Shown here piece after piece: positions 52,740 through 64,000 of a DNA stretch of 64,000 bases (positions are counted from its first letter, which is position 1; each line of letters opens with the position of its first letter). The position numbers were made by a program, and so were the translations under genes. Origin of the DNA: Rhabditophanes sp. KR3021 (taxonomy: Eukaryota > Nematoda > Chromadorea > Rhabditida > Alloionematidae); contig CAUJLY010000005.1 of the NCBI GenBank assembly GCA_963281155.1, positions 2,292,646 to 2,356,645 on the forward strand, given 5' to 3'. The notes under the pieces are model-generated. The model made no database searches. It had not been told where the DNA came from and saw only the letters and a program-made list of their open reading frames with translations.

Positions 52740-53830
52740 ATTGGTAAAGTGTATATGATAAATGTTTTAGGGTAAACAAAAGTTGAAAAATGAATAACTT
52801 AATAAGGTATATGTGCAGACATTTTATGTTCTTAGTAAGATGTATGTGGGAACATTTTATGTTATAGCATGTTTCTTACTGATTTACCATTTTTTGGAAT
52901 ATTGTATATGATAAATGTTTTAGGGTAAACAAAAAGTTAAAAAATAAATAACTTAGTAAGGTAATATGTGGGGATATTTTATGTTCTTAGTAAGATGTAC
53001 GTGGAAACTATTAGTAGGGTATATGTGGGGACATTTTATGTTGTAGCATATTTCTTACTAATTTACCATTTTTTGGAATATTGTATATGATAAATGTTTT
53101 AGGGTAAACAAAAAAGTTGGCAAATAAATAACTTAGTAAGATATACGTGTGAACCCTTGGTAAGATATACGTGTAGACCCTTAGTAAGATATACGTGCGG
53201 ACCCTTAGTAAGATATACGTGCGGACCCTTAGTAAGATGTACGTGGAAACTCTTAGTAGAGTATACGTACGGACCCTTAGTAAGATATACGTGGAAACTC
53301 TTAGTAGAGTATACGTACGGACCCTTAGTAAAATATACGTGCGGACCCTTAGTAAAGTATACGTACAGACCCTTAGTAAGATATACGTGCGGACCCTTAG
53401 TAAGATGTACGTGGAAACTCTTAGTAGAGTATACGTACGGACCCTTAGTAAGATATACGTGGAAACTCTTAGTAGAGTATACGTACGGATCCTTAGTAAG
53501 ATATACGTGCGGACCCTTAGTAAGATGTATGTGGGAACTCTTAGTAAAATGTACGTGGGAACTCTTAGTAGGGTATACGTACCGATATTTTGTGTTATAG
53601 TGTGTTTCTTACTAACTTTTCATTTTTTTGGAATATTGTATATGATAAATGTTTTAGGGTAAACAAAAAATTGGAAAATAAATAGCTTAGTATGATATAC
53701 GTAGGGACATTTTATGTTCCTAGTAGGGTATACGTAAGAACATTTTTTATTGTAGCGTGTTTCTTACTAATTTACTATTTTTTGGAATAATGTATATGAT
53801 AAAAGTTGTATAGTAAACAAAAACTTGGCG
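52740..53830 (+). repeat. Spacer repeats of about 155-180 bp with embedded minisatellite
   Basis: TATATGATAAATGTTTTAGG recurs at about 52753, 52905, 53084 and 53639, with a weaker copy near 53790. Between the third and fourth lies a 24-bp minisatellite (53145-53580; CTTAGTAAGATATACGTGCG plus GACC and variants, about 18 copies). Because 24 is a multiple of 3, two overlapping frames stay open and mimic repeat proteins. Confidence 0.85.
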
Positions 53831-54042
53831 GATAAATAAACACCCCGGTATATATGTAAAGGAGTGTGTATAGAGCAAAAAAATATTTTTTGACTACTAA
53901 CATATTAATCAGTGCGATTAACACTATTTCTACAAGACGAGACGCTAATGAATGAAAAAGTTAGTTAGTCAAATCTGCGTTAGATTTAGAATTCCTCGAT
54001 CTTTTAACGTTAAATTATATTATCACTAGTATATATTTACAC

Positions 54043-55080
54043 TTATCTGATTGATCCTGTCTGAATTGATGTGCTTATTTCAAAGATTAAGCCATGCATG
54101 TATCAGTACAACGTTCACGTGAAACCGCGGAAAGCTCATTATAACAGCTATAATTTACACGGCAAATTCCCTAGTTGGATAACTGAGGTAATTCTTGAGC
54201 TAATACACGCAATCTAAGCCACATCCGTGGTGCGTTTATTTGATTAAACTAGAAATTGGTTGACTCAAAATATCTTTGCTGAACTACTCACGTAGTCATG
54301 CCGTATAAGTATCTGCTTTATCAACTTTCGATGGTAGGGTATTGGCCTACCATGGTGTTGACGGATAACGGAGAATCAGGGTTCGACTCCGGAGAGGGAG
54401 CCTGAGAAACGGCTACCACATCCAAGGAAGGCAGCAGGCGCGAAAATTACCCAATTTTAGTTAAAAGAGGTAGTGACGAAAAATGACAAGGCTACAAATT
54501 TTGTTTGTAGTCATTGGAAATCTTCGAGTCTAAATAACTCGTTGGTAAAGGAAAGGGCAAGTCTGGTGCCAGCAGCCGCGGTAATACCAGCTTTCCAAGT
54601 GCATAAAATGATTGTTGTGGTTAAAAAGCTCGTAGTTGGATTTTAACAGACTGTCTATGATCGTCAATGACGTTTCATAGCATCTGCCAGCGAATATAAC
54701 TATTCGCTAGTTACTTTGAATAAATCAGAGTGTTCAAAACAGACTTACGTCCGTATATCCTAGCATGGAATAACACTATAGCTCAAAATTGTGTGGTTTC
54801 ACTATTTTGATCATGATTAATAGGAACAAACGGGGGCATTCGTATCGCTACGTTAGAGGTGAAATTCTTGGACCGTAGCGAGACGTACTACTGCGAAAGC
54901 ATTTGCCAAGAATGTTTTCATTAATCAAGAACGAAAGTTAGAGGTTCGAAGGCGATCAGATACCGCCCTAGTTCTAACCGTAAACGATGCCTACTAGCGG
55001 TGCGAATATAGAGTAATCTATACTTGCGCAGCTTCTCGGAAACGAAAGTCTTTCGGTTCCGGGGGAAGTATGGTTGCAAA

Positions 55081-55129
<49 letters not shown>

Positions 55130-55557
55130 GCGGCTTAATTTGACTCAACACGGGAAAACTCACCCGGGCCGGACACCGTAAGGATTGACAGATTGATAGC
55201 TCTTTCATGATTTGGTGGTTGGTGGTGCATGGCCGTTCTTAGTTCGTGGATTGATTTGTCTGGTTGATTCCGATAACGAACGAGACTGTTAGGTAGTGTT
55301 AGGTTGTATTATTTTTAATAATATTTCCTCCACGACCGATTAATAGTGTTTAACTATTTGAGAAAGAGCGATAACAGGTCTGTGATGCCCTTAGATGTCC
55401 GGGGCTGCACGCGCGCTACAATGTAGTGAGCATCATGTTCCTGCTTCGAGAGAAGTGGGTAAACCTTGAAAACATTACGTAACTGGGAGTGAAACTTGCA
55501 ATTATGTTTCATGAACGAGGAATTCCAAGTAAACGCGAGTCATTAGCTCGCATTGAT

Positions 55558-55592
<35 letters not shown>

Positions 55593-55729
55593 GCCCGGAA
55601 CTGAGCCGTATCGAGAAGATTGGGGAGAGTTGGTATTTATATCAGTTCAAACCAATTTAATCGCTATAGTTTGAACCGGGCAAAAGTCGTAACAAGGTTT
55701 TCGTAGGTGAACCTGCGAAAGGATCATTA
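54043..55729 (+). rRNA. 18S rRNA: 18S rRNA
   Basis: Begins TTATCTGATTGATCCTGTCT and ends GTAGGTGAACCTGCG...GGATCATTA. It contains GTGCCAGCAGCCGCGGTAA (54567), AAACTTAAAGGAATTGACGG (55085) and TTGTACACACCGCCCGTCGC (55574). The length of about 1,687 nt is normal for nematodes. Ends are by similarity to known termini. Confidence 0.97.
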
Positions 55730-55887
55730 AGATTATAACATAACATACTTGTTAAATAAACTTTATACGTTTTCTGTTGGTACTTACTTGATGTAAAATT
55801 CTTACGTAGATTTTGCGAAGCATCATAAGTTTAATAAGTAATTTATTGCTGCCAACATTCTATATATATAATATTAATAATTACATT
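55730..55887 (+). other. ITS1
   Basis: Short AT-rich spacer between 18S and 5.8S, about 158 bp, near the low end for nematodes. Confidence 0.85.
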
Positions 55888-56045
55888 GTAAAATCGTGTC
55901 GGTGGATCACTCGGTTCATGGGTCGATGAAGAGCGCAGCTAGCTGCGAAAAGTGGGGCGAATTGCTAAGCAGAGCCTTAAATTCTTGAATGCAAATGGCG
56001 CTAACAGTTAATACTGTTGGCATGTGCAGTTGAGGGTGGAATCAT
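55888..56045 (+). rRNA. 5.8S rRNA: 5.8S rRNA
   Basis: Contains GGTGGATCACTCGGTTCATG, GATGAAGAGCGCAGCTAGCT, GCGAATTGC and the 3' hairpin ACAGTTAATACTGTTGGC. About 155-158 nt. Ends are estimated. Confidence 0.93.
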
Positions 56046-56201
56046 ACCTATTGACACAAGATAATTTTATTATCTTGGTGTTTTGTGGCTAGCTAGTTTT
56101 CTGGTTAGCTTATGCTGAAGTATTAACAAAACAATCACGTCTGATTATCTTGTTTCTAAATTTCAACTATAACAAATAATACGTAAGTATTTTTAATTTT
56201 C
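56046..56201 (+). other. ITS2
   Basis: About 156 bp, AT-rich. TTGTGGCTAGCTAG...CTGGTTAGC can form a stem. Confidence 0.8.
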
Positions 56202-58465
56202 CACCTCAGCTACGCATGAATACCCGCTGAACTTAAGCATATCGCTAAGCGGAGGAAAAGAAACTAAATAGGATTTCCGTAGTAACTGCGAGTGAACTGG
56301 AATTAGCCCATCACGAAATCTGTCGAGGCAACTCTTCCGAAATGTCGTGTATAGATGTTACTTAAAATAATAAAATACAAATTAATTACGTTTAAACCCG
56401 TAGCCACAGAAGGTGCCAGCCCTGTCGATTTGTGTATTGTTATTTTTGGTAGCTTCTCAGAGTCGTGTTGCTTGAAAGTGCAGCGCAAAGTTGGTGATAA
56501 ACATCATCTAAGGCTAAATATCCCCATGAATCCGATAGCGAACAAGTACTGTGAAGGAAAGTTGCAAAGCACTCCGAAGAGAGAGTTAAAGAGGACGTGA
56601 AACCGATACGATGGAAGCGCACAGAGCCAGTCGCATTGACATTAATTTATTGGTGTTTCTAAGTGTGAAACATTTGATTGCTTTTGTTGCCCGCACTCTA
56701 GGTCGCGAAATTTATTTTTTGTAGTTGGAGGGCACGAAGACATAAGTAGTTAAATTGTAGATTGGGGAAGGTTAGTTGATGTATTGTGGTTTTTTGATGA
56801 TTCACTTGTGTTTGACTCTTAAAATTATTTTACTGATATTAGTCCAACTAGTCGTTTTTACATAGCCCTGGTATGCTGTACGTCCCGTCTTGAAACACGG
56901 ACCAAGGAGTGTATTGCTATGGCGAGTCATTAATATTGTTAATATTAAAGGCGTATTGAAAAAGATTCTACTTGTGATGTAGTAATACAGCAACAAGGAC
57001 GTGGGCATGATATTTATATCCGTCCGCAGTTAGAGCCATAGTAGTGCGACCCGAAAGATGGTGAACTATGCTAGCGCAGGGTGAAGTCAGAGGAAACTCT
57101 GATGGAAGCTCGAAGCGGTCCTGACGTGCAAATCGGTCGTATGACGTTAGTATAGGGGCGAAAGACTAATCGAACCATCTAGTAGCTGGTTCCTCCCGAA
57201 GTTTCCCCCAGGATAGCTGGAATCGCATGTAGATACATCCGGTAAAGCCAATGTTTAGAGGAATAGGGGACAACATGTTCTTTATCTATTTACAAACTCT
57301 AAATGGGTGTGATATCGCGATTACTTAATTGAATCGTGGTCTCGATTACATGGTTCCAAGTGGGCCATTTTTGGTAAGCAGAACTGGCGACGTGGGATGA
57401 ACCAAAAGCATCGTTAAAGTGCCTAAGGTTTGCTCATCAGACCCCATAAAGGGTGTTGTTTGATCTAGACAGCAGGTCGGTGGCCATGGAAGTCGGAACC
57501 CGCTAAGGATCGTGTAACAACTCACCTGCCGAATCAAGCAGCCCCGAAAATGGATGGCGCTTGAGCAAACCACTTAGACGGTGCCGTTAAACTAATTTAA
57601 TTTAGAGTTTAACGTGTAGGGGGGCGTAGTGATTGCGTCGAAGGTTATGAGCGTAAGCTCGACTGGAGCATTCATTAGTGCAGATCTTGGTGATAGTAGC
57701 AAATACACAAGTGAGACTCTTGTGGGCCGAAGTGGGAAAGGGTTTCATGTCAACATCATTTGGCTATGAGTTAGTCGGTCCTAAGCGTACCCTGAAAAGG
57801 CATATATAACGCGAAAGGGAAGTAGATTAATATTTCTACACCGTTTATGGAGAAAATGAGATGCAAGTCTTATTTTGCGTGGTAACACAAATGAAATTGG
57901 TTACATCTTATTAAGCCCCGGCTAGAGATCTCTTCTCTAGTTAAGTGTTACCGTCCACGGAATTTGCTCAGCAAGAGATGTGGACTAAGACACGCAGAGT
58001 AGTGCTATTTTGGCGCTATCCGGTATGCTTAGTAGGATCCTTAAAACACCAATGGAAGCATAATAAATTTCATAAACGGCCGTACCCATATCCGCAGCAG
58101 GTTTCCAAGATGTCTAGTCTCTGGTCGATGAAATAATGTAGGTAAGGGAAGTCGGCAAAATAGATTCGTAACTTTGGGAAAAGAATTGGCTCTTGGGATG
58201 TGGAATGATGGGAATTTTATTGAAGTGAAAAAAATAATAGATGGCTGGAAATAGCAATATTTTTGGAACTTTATTATAATTTTCATGGATAAATTATTCT
58301 TTAACGTTATTCAATTATAAACATCAACCAAGAACTGGCACGGACTCGAGGAATCCGACTGTCTAATTAAAACAGAGGAGACAGATGATGCGAGAGCATG
58401 TAGACTGTGTCTGATTTCTGCCCAGTGCAATGAATGTTATAATGGTGAAAGCCATTGAAGCTCTT

Positions 58466-58516
<51 letters not shown>

Positions 58517-58615
58517 GGGTAACTTCCGACGCGCACGAATGGATTAACGAGATTCCTACTGTCCCTATCTACCATTCAGCGAAATCACAGCCAAGGGAAC
58601 GGGCTTGGCAGAAAC

Positions 58616-58651
<36 letters not shown>

Positions 58652-59030
58652 CTAGGCATTGTGAAGTGTCATGTGAGGTGTAGTATAGGTGGGAGTAGCT
58701 TGCTACGTACTTGAAATACCACTACTTACATCGATGCTTTACTTAGTCGATTAAATGGAGACGTAATTTATTACTTTTCTTGTATTAAATAAATTGTTTT
58801 GAACAATTTATGATCCACGTCGACGATCGTGTCTGGCGGGGAGTTTGACTGGGGCGGTACATCTATCAAACCGTAACGTAGGTGTCCTAAGGCAGGCTCA
58901 GAGAGGACAGAAACCTCTCGTAGAGCAAACAGGCAAAAGCTTGCTTGATCATGATTTTCAGTACGAATACAGACCCTGAAAGGGTGGCCTATCGATCCTT
59001 TTGTGTTAGTATGTTTCTAAAAAGAGGTGC

Positions 59031-59065
<35 letters not shown>

Positions 59066-59088
59066 AGCCAAGAGTCCATATCGACGTT

Positions 59089-59126
<38 letters not shown>

Positions 59127-59169
59127 CGAAGCAGATTTCGCCAAGCGTTGGATTGTTCACCCACTAATA

Positions 59170-59207
<38 letters not shown>

Positions 59208-59612
59208 TAGTTTTATCCTACTGTTGACTTGTTAATGTGATAGTAGTCCTGCTCAGTACGAGAGGAACCGCAGGTCCGGCTAATTGGTACATGACGTTGT
59301 TGGAAACAACAATGCGTCGAAGCTACCAGCCGCGGAATTATGACTGAACGCATCTAAGTCAGTATTCCGTCTAGTCATGACATTAATGTTTGTATCTCTG
59401 TGCTTGTATTGGCCAGTTTAAAAGAATTTATTCTTTGTTTAAGCCTCGCGTTTTGTACGTAAATTAGATTAATATGTCTAATTTACTCCAAATCGAATCA
59501 TCGATGTCAGGTCGAGGTGAAAGTGAGCTTGCATACGACTAGCTAGCTGGACCAAGGAGTGTAAGCTGCAGAGCAGGTCTTTCCTGCGATCAGCTGAGCT
59601 TTATCTTGCGTC
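56202..59612 (+). rRNA. 28S rRNA: 28S rRNA
   Basis: Starts CACCTCAGCTACGCATGAAT followed by ACCCGCTGAACTTAAGCATA. It includes AACTATGACTCTCTTAAGGT (58483), the peptidyl-transferase region and the sarcin-ricin loop AGTACGAGAGGAACCGCAGG (59256). The tail TGTAAGCTGCAGAGCAG...CTGCGATCAGCTGAGC resembles the C. elegans 28S 3' end, so the gene is about 3.4 kb. The exact 3' end is uncertain by some tens of bases. Confidence 0.95.
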
Positions 59613-59619
59613 TGGTGCC

Positions 59620-60010
59620 ACTGTTTAATAAATATAACAGGGTAGTTAACCAAGGTTTATCTTACCATTATATTAACAGGGGTAGTTGGTATATTTATAC
59701 CAACCAGCTAAGGTTTATCTTACCATTATATAACAGGGTATTTAACCAGTCAGCCAAGGTTTATCTTACCATTATATAACAGGGTAGTTAACCAGTCAGC
59801 CAAGGTTTATCTTACCATTATATAACAGGGTAGTTAACCAGTCAGTCAGCATAAGACTAGCTAAGGCCAAGGTTTATCTTACCATTATATAACAAGGTAG
59901 TTAACCAGCCAGCCAGCCAGCTAGCCAGTCACCCAAGATTCAATAGATATAACAGGGTAGTTAACCGGCCAGCCACCCAGTCAGTCAGCTAAGGTTTATC
60001 TTGCGTATAC
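59620..60010 (+). repeat. Post-28S tandem repeats
   Basis: Units of about 45-65 bp built on AAGGTTTATCTTACCATTAT, then ATAACAGGGTAGTTAACCAG and (TCAGCC)n-like variation. The last copy ends AAGGTTTATCTTGCGTAT, close to the 28S tail (GAGCTTTATCTTGCGTCT), so the array may have grown from the 28S 3' flank. Probably the transcribed 3' spacer. Confidence 0.75.
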
Positions 60011-60060
60011 TTGTACCAAAAACTTAGTAAGTTTTTACTGATTGATAATTTTTTTCAAAA

Positions 60061-60179
60061 AGCTTACACCACTACGGATTCCCAGGACGTCTCCGATCCA
60101 AGTACTAAGGTAGCTCGAAGTTGATTCACTTCTCAGATCGAACGGGATGAGGTGCTTTCAACATGATATGAGCGTAAGC
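60061..60179 (-). rRNA. 5S rRNA: 5S rRNA, copy 2
   Basis: Identical to the copy at 50491-50609, again opposite to the 45S genes, with the TTTTTG terminator. Confidence 0.95.
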
Positions 60180-63100
60180 AATACATATATAAGTCCCTAT
60201 TTTTGTGTAAGAGTTTGAATTATTAATACTCCAAGTTGTGTGGGTTTATAAAAAATAGTTGATATATAAGTTGAGTGTAAAGGACGTTGAAATATTATAT
60301 CTGCCTAGTGTAAAGGACGTTGAAATATTATATCTGCCTAGTGTAAAGGACGTTGAAATATTATATGTGCCTAGTTGAAAAGACGTTAAAATATGATATT
60401 GTTGTTAGTGTTTGACATGCTATATTGTCTGGGAGGGTAGTTAATTTTTTTGGCATATTAATCCAGGTGCTTCGCACCTGGCTCGGGTAAAATAAGTGCG
60501 AAGCAGAGCACTAATAAAACAAAAATTTGATTCATCGATTACCATGTAAAATGTGCCCAGCTGGAATATTATATTATTATATTATTATATTATTATATTA
60601 TTATATGTACCTAGTCTGAAAGACGATGGAATATAAAATTTGCCTAGTCGAAAAGACGTTGGAATATAAAATTTGCCTAGTAAAAAAGACACTGGAATAT
60701 TATATCTGCCTAGTTGGAAAGACGTTAGAATATAAAATTTGCCTAGTTGGAAAGATGTTAGAATATAAAATTTGCCTAGTTAGAATATTGTATCTGCCTA
60801 GTTGGAAAGACGTTAGAATATAAAATTTGGCTAGTTGGAAAGACGTTAGAATATAAAATTTGCCTAGTTGGAAAGATGTTAGAATATAAAATTTGCCTAG
60901 TTAGAATATTGTATCTGCCTAGTCTAAAAGACGTTACAATATAAAATTTGGCTAGTCTATAAGACGCTGGAATATAAAATTTGCCTAGTCTATAAGATGC
61001 TGGAATATTATATCTGCCTAGTCTAAATAACGTTACAATATAAAATTTTCCTAGTTAGAATATTGTATCTGTCTAGTCTAAAAGACGTTACAATATAAAA
61101 TTTGCCTAGTGTTTGACATGCTATATTGTTTAAAAGGATAGTTTATTTTTTTTTAAATATCAAGCCAGTTGCTGCGCACCTGGCTATCATAAGTTAAGTG
61201 CGAAGCACAGCACTAGTAAGTAAAGTGTTAGTTAGAAAGACGTTACAATATAAAATTTGCCTAGTTCAAATATAAAATATTGATAGTGTTGTCAGTCAAA
61301 TAAAAAAATTATTAATCAAATATGTGTTAATCAAATATGTATTAATCGAATATGTGTTATCATTATATTATTCTTGTGTGAATTAACTCTTAAATAGTTT
61401 AGGCCTAATTTATGTTGGACTAAAATATTATTGGGCTATTTCACACTAGAGTAATTATTTTATATTGGACTATTTGACGGTAGACACATTTGCGATCTAG
61501 GATGGTTTTACGTTAACCTAAGTTTTAAAAAAAAGTCATGTATACCAATACATGATATATTTATATATTTTTAGATTGGTAAAGTGTATATGATACAGAG
61601 TAAAAATAGGATTTTGTTTTTTGGATATTTAAATTGAATATTATGAATTGTAATAAAGTTATTTGGATAGAGAATGTTATTTTATAGGATGTATTAACTT
61701 TTTAGAACATTACAACTTCAAACAAAGTTGTAGGGTTATTTTAAAAAAATAGTCTAAATTGGTAAAATGTATATGATAGAGAGTAAAATAACAATTTTGT
61801 TTCTTGGATGTTTAAACTGAATATTATGAGTTCTAATAAAGTTATTTGGATAGAGAATGTTATTTTGTAGGATGTATTAACTTTTTAGAACATTACAACT
61901 TTATTTGAAGTTGTAGGGTCATTTTAAAAAAATAGTCTAAATTGGTAAAATGTATATGATACAGAGTAAAAATAGAATTTTGTTTTTTGGATATTTAAAC
62001 TGAATATTATGAATTGTAATAAAGTTATTTGGATAGAGAATGTTATTTTGTAGTATGTATTAACTTTTTAGAACATTACAACTTCAAACAAAGTTGTAGG
62101 GTCATTTTCAAAAAATAGTCTAAATTGGTAAAATGTATATGATACAGAGTAAAAATAGGATTTTGTTTTTTGGATATTTAAATTGAATATTATGAATTGT
62201 AATAAAGTTATTTGGATAGAGAATGTTATTTTGTAGTATGTATTAACTTTTTAGAACATTACAACTTTATTTGAAGTTGTAGGGTCATTTTCAAAAAATA
62301 GTCTAAATTGGTAAAGTGTATATGATAAATGTTTTAGGGTAAACAAAAGTTGAAAAATGAATAACTTAATAAGGTATATGTGCAGACATTTTATGTTCTT
62401 AGTAAGATGTATGTGGGAACATTTTATGTTATAGCATGTTTCTTACTGATTTACCATTTTTTGGAATATTGTATATGATAAATGTTTTAGGGTAAACAAA
62501 AAGTTAAAAAATAAATAACTTAGTAAGGTAATATGTGGGGATATTTTATGTTCTTAGTAAGATGTACGTGGAAACTATTAGTAGGGTATATGTGGGGACA
62601 TTTTATGTTGTAGCATATTTCTTACTAATTTACCATTTTTTGGAATATTGTATATGATAAATGTTTTAGGGTAAACAAAAAAGTTGGCAAATAAATAACT
62701 TAGTAAGATATACGTGTGAACCCTTGGTAAGATATACGTGTAGACCCTTAGTAAGATATACGTGCGGACCCTTAGTAAGATATACGTGCGGACCCTTAGT
62801 AAGATGTACGTGGAAACTCTTAGTAGAGTATACGTACGGACCCTTAGTAAGATATACGTGGAAACTCTTAGTAGAGTATACGTACGGACCCTTAGTAAAA
62901 TATACGTGCGGACCCTTAGTAAAGTATACGTACAGACCCTTAGTAAGATATACGTGCGGACCCTTAGTAAGATGTACGTGGAAACTCTTAGTAGAGTATA
63001 CGTACGGACCCTTAGTAAGATATACGTGGAAACTCTTAGTAGAGTATACGTACGGATCCTTAGTAAGATATACGTGCGGACCCTTAGTAAGATGTATGTG

Positions 63101-63609
63101 GGAACTCTTAGTAAAATGTACGTGGGAACTCTTAGTAGGGTATACGTACCGATATTTTGTGTTATAGTGTGTTTCTTACTAACTTTTCATTTTTTTGGAA
63201 TATTGTATATGATAAATGTTTTAGGGTAAACAAAAAATTGGAAAATAAATAGCTTAGTATGATATACGTAGGGACATTTTATGTTCCTAGTAGGGTATAC
63301 GTAAGAACATTTTTTATTGTAGCGTGTTTCTTACTAATTTACTATTTTTTGGAATAATGTATATGATAAAAGTTGTATAGTAAACAAAAACTTGGCGGAT
63401 AAATAAACACCCCGGTATATATGTAAAGGAGTGTGTATAGAGCAAAAAAATATTTTTTGACTACTAACATATTAATCAGTGCGATTAACACTATTTCTAC
63501 AAGACGAGACGCTAATGAATGAAAAAGTTAGTTAGTCAAATCTGCGTTAGATTTAGAATTCCTCGATCTTTTAACGTTAAATTATATTATCACTAGTATA
63601 TATTTACAC

Positions 63610-64000
63610 TTATCTGATTGATCCTGTCTGAATTGATGTGCTTATTTCAAAGATTAAGCCATGCATGTATCAGTACAACGTTCACGTGAAACCGCGGAAA
63701 GCTCATTATAACAGCTATAATTTACACGGCAAATTCCCTAGTTGGATAACTGAGGTAATTCTTGAGCTAATACACGCAATCTAAGCCACATCCGTGGTGC
63801 GTTTATTTGATTAAACTAGAAATTGGTTGACTCAAAATATCTTTGCTGAACTACTCACGTAGTCATGCCGTATAAGTATCTGCTTTATCAACTTTCGATG
63901 GTAGGGTATTGGCCTACCATGGTGTTGACGGATAACGGAGAATCAGGGTTCGACTCCGGAGAGGGAGCCTGAGAAACGGCTACCACATCCAAGGAAGGCA
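63610..64000 (+). rRNA. 18S rRNA: 18S rRNA, second unit, cut by window end
   Basis: First ~391 nt of 18S, identical to 54043-54433. Confidence 0.95.

Larger units (their letters stand above)
50486..60055 (+). repeat. Complete rDNA repeat unit, about 9,570 bp
   Basis: Order: 5S (minus strand), repetitive intergenic spacer, 18S, ITS1, 5.8S, ITS2, 28S, post-28S repeats. The next unit starts at 60056 with the 5S again. The offset between units is 9,570 bp in the left spacer and 9,567 bp after a TTT indel at about 51533/61102. Confidence 0.95.
60056..64000 (+). repeat. Second rDNA unit, partial
   Basis: Repeats the first unit from the 5S terminator into 18S. The only difference I see is three fewer T at about 61102. 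The spacer, with all its internal repeats, is otherwise the same, as expected from concerted evolution (or from assembly collapse). Confidence 0.95.

Noticed and set aside
53157..53662. Two overlapping 147- and 155-codon repeat-protein frames (and their copies at 62724-63229)
   Set aside because: They are read-outs of a 24-bp noncoding spacer minisatellite in rDNA, open in more than one frame and identical in both units.
55489..58286. Short ORFs on both strands within 18S and 28S
   Set aside because: They lie inside rRNA genes and are chance frames.
1..64000. CRISPR arrays, bacterial operons, phage or plasmid features
   Set aside because: Introns, SL RNA, U2 and eukaryotic rDNA show a nematode nuclear genome; no spaced direct-repeat array of CRISPR type was seen.

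Overview
The window is AT-rich nematode nuclear DNA that runs into a ribosomal DNA array. The evidence for a nematode is: spliced-leader (SL) RNA genes with a 22-nt leader close to SL1, introns of about 38-50 nt, a divergent nuclear hormone receptor, several families of nematode seven-helix chemoreceptors, SXP/RAL-2-like (DUF148) secreted proteins, and nematode-like rRNA. From memory, the leader variant (GGTTTAAAAAACC...) is most like those of clade IV worms such as Strongyloides and relatives. That placement is an inference and was not tested.

Layout. 1-13 kb: a cluster of secreted proteins with an IgGFc-binding-like N-terminus (two intact genes, two pseudogenes, one remnant), a broken trypsin-inhibitor-like gene and a tandem pair of SL RNA genes. 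13-24 kb: an intact four-exon seven-helix receptor, a second two-exon receptor with part of TM6 missing, a hAT transposase relic, an OTU-like ORF without active-site residues, and an intact four-exon nuclear hormone receptor. 24-34 kb: two oppositely oriented DUF148 paralogues, separated by pogo, RTE and Helitron relics and a third seven-helix receptor between direct repeats. 34-43 kb: exons of unknown genes, a His-rich small protein, a third SL RNA gene, two decayed STR-type receptors, a U2 snRNA gene, an Srx-type receptor cut off at a foldback sequence, and a MULE-type transposase with an FLYWCH finger. 43.9-48.5 kb: a group of secreted proteins with TATA-like boxes: a 505-residue four-repeat protein, a YPDANGR repeat protein and a Cys-rich three-repeat protein.

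From 50,486 to the end is rDNA: one complete unit of about 9,570 bp (5S on the minus strand, a long repetitive spacer, 18S, 5.8S, 28S) and the start of a second. The two spacer copies differ by only a 3-bp indel in the parts I compared. The window therefore appears to capture the edge of the array, and that edge lies at the terminator of a 5S gene.

Few genes here work as a pathway. The shared themes are RNA processing (SL RNA and U2 act together in splicing; 5S and 45S rRNA share one repeat) and fast birth and death of secreted and receptor gene families amid transposon debris. Splice sites were placed by eye from GT/AG, phase and paralogue comparison; no alignment or database search was run.
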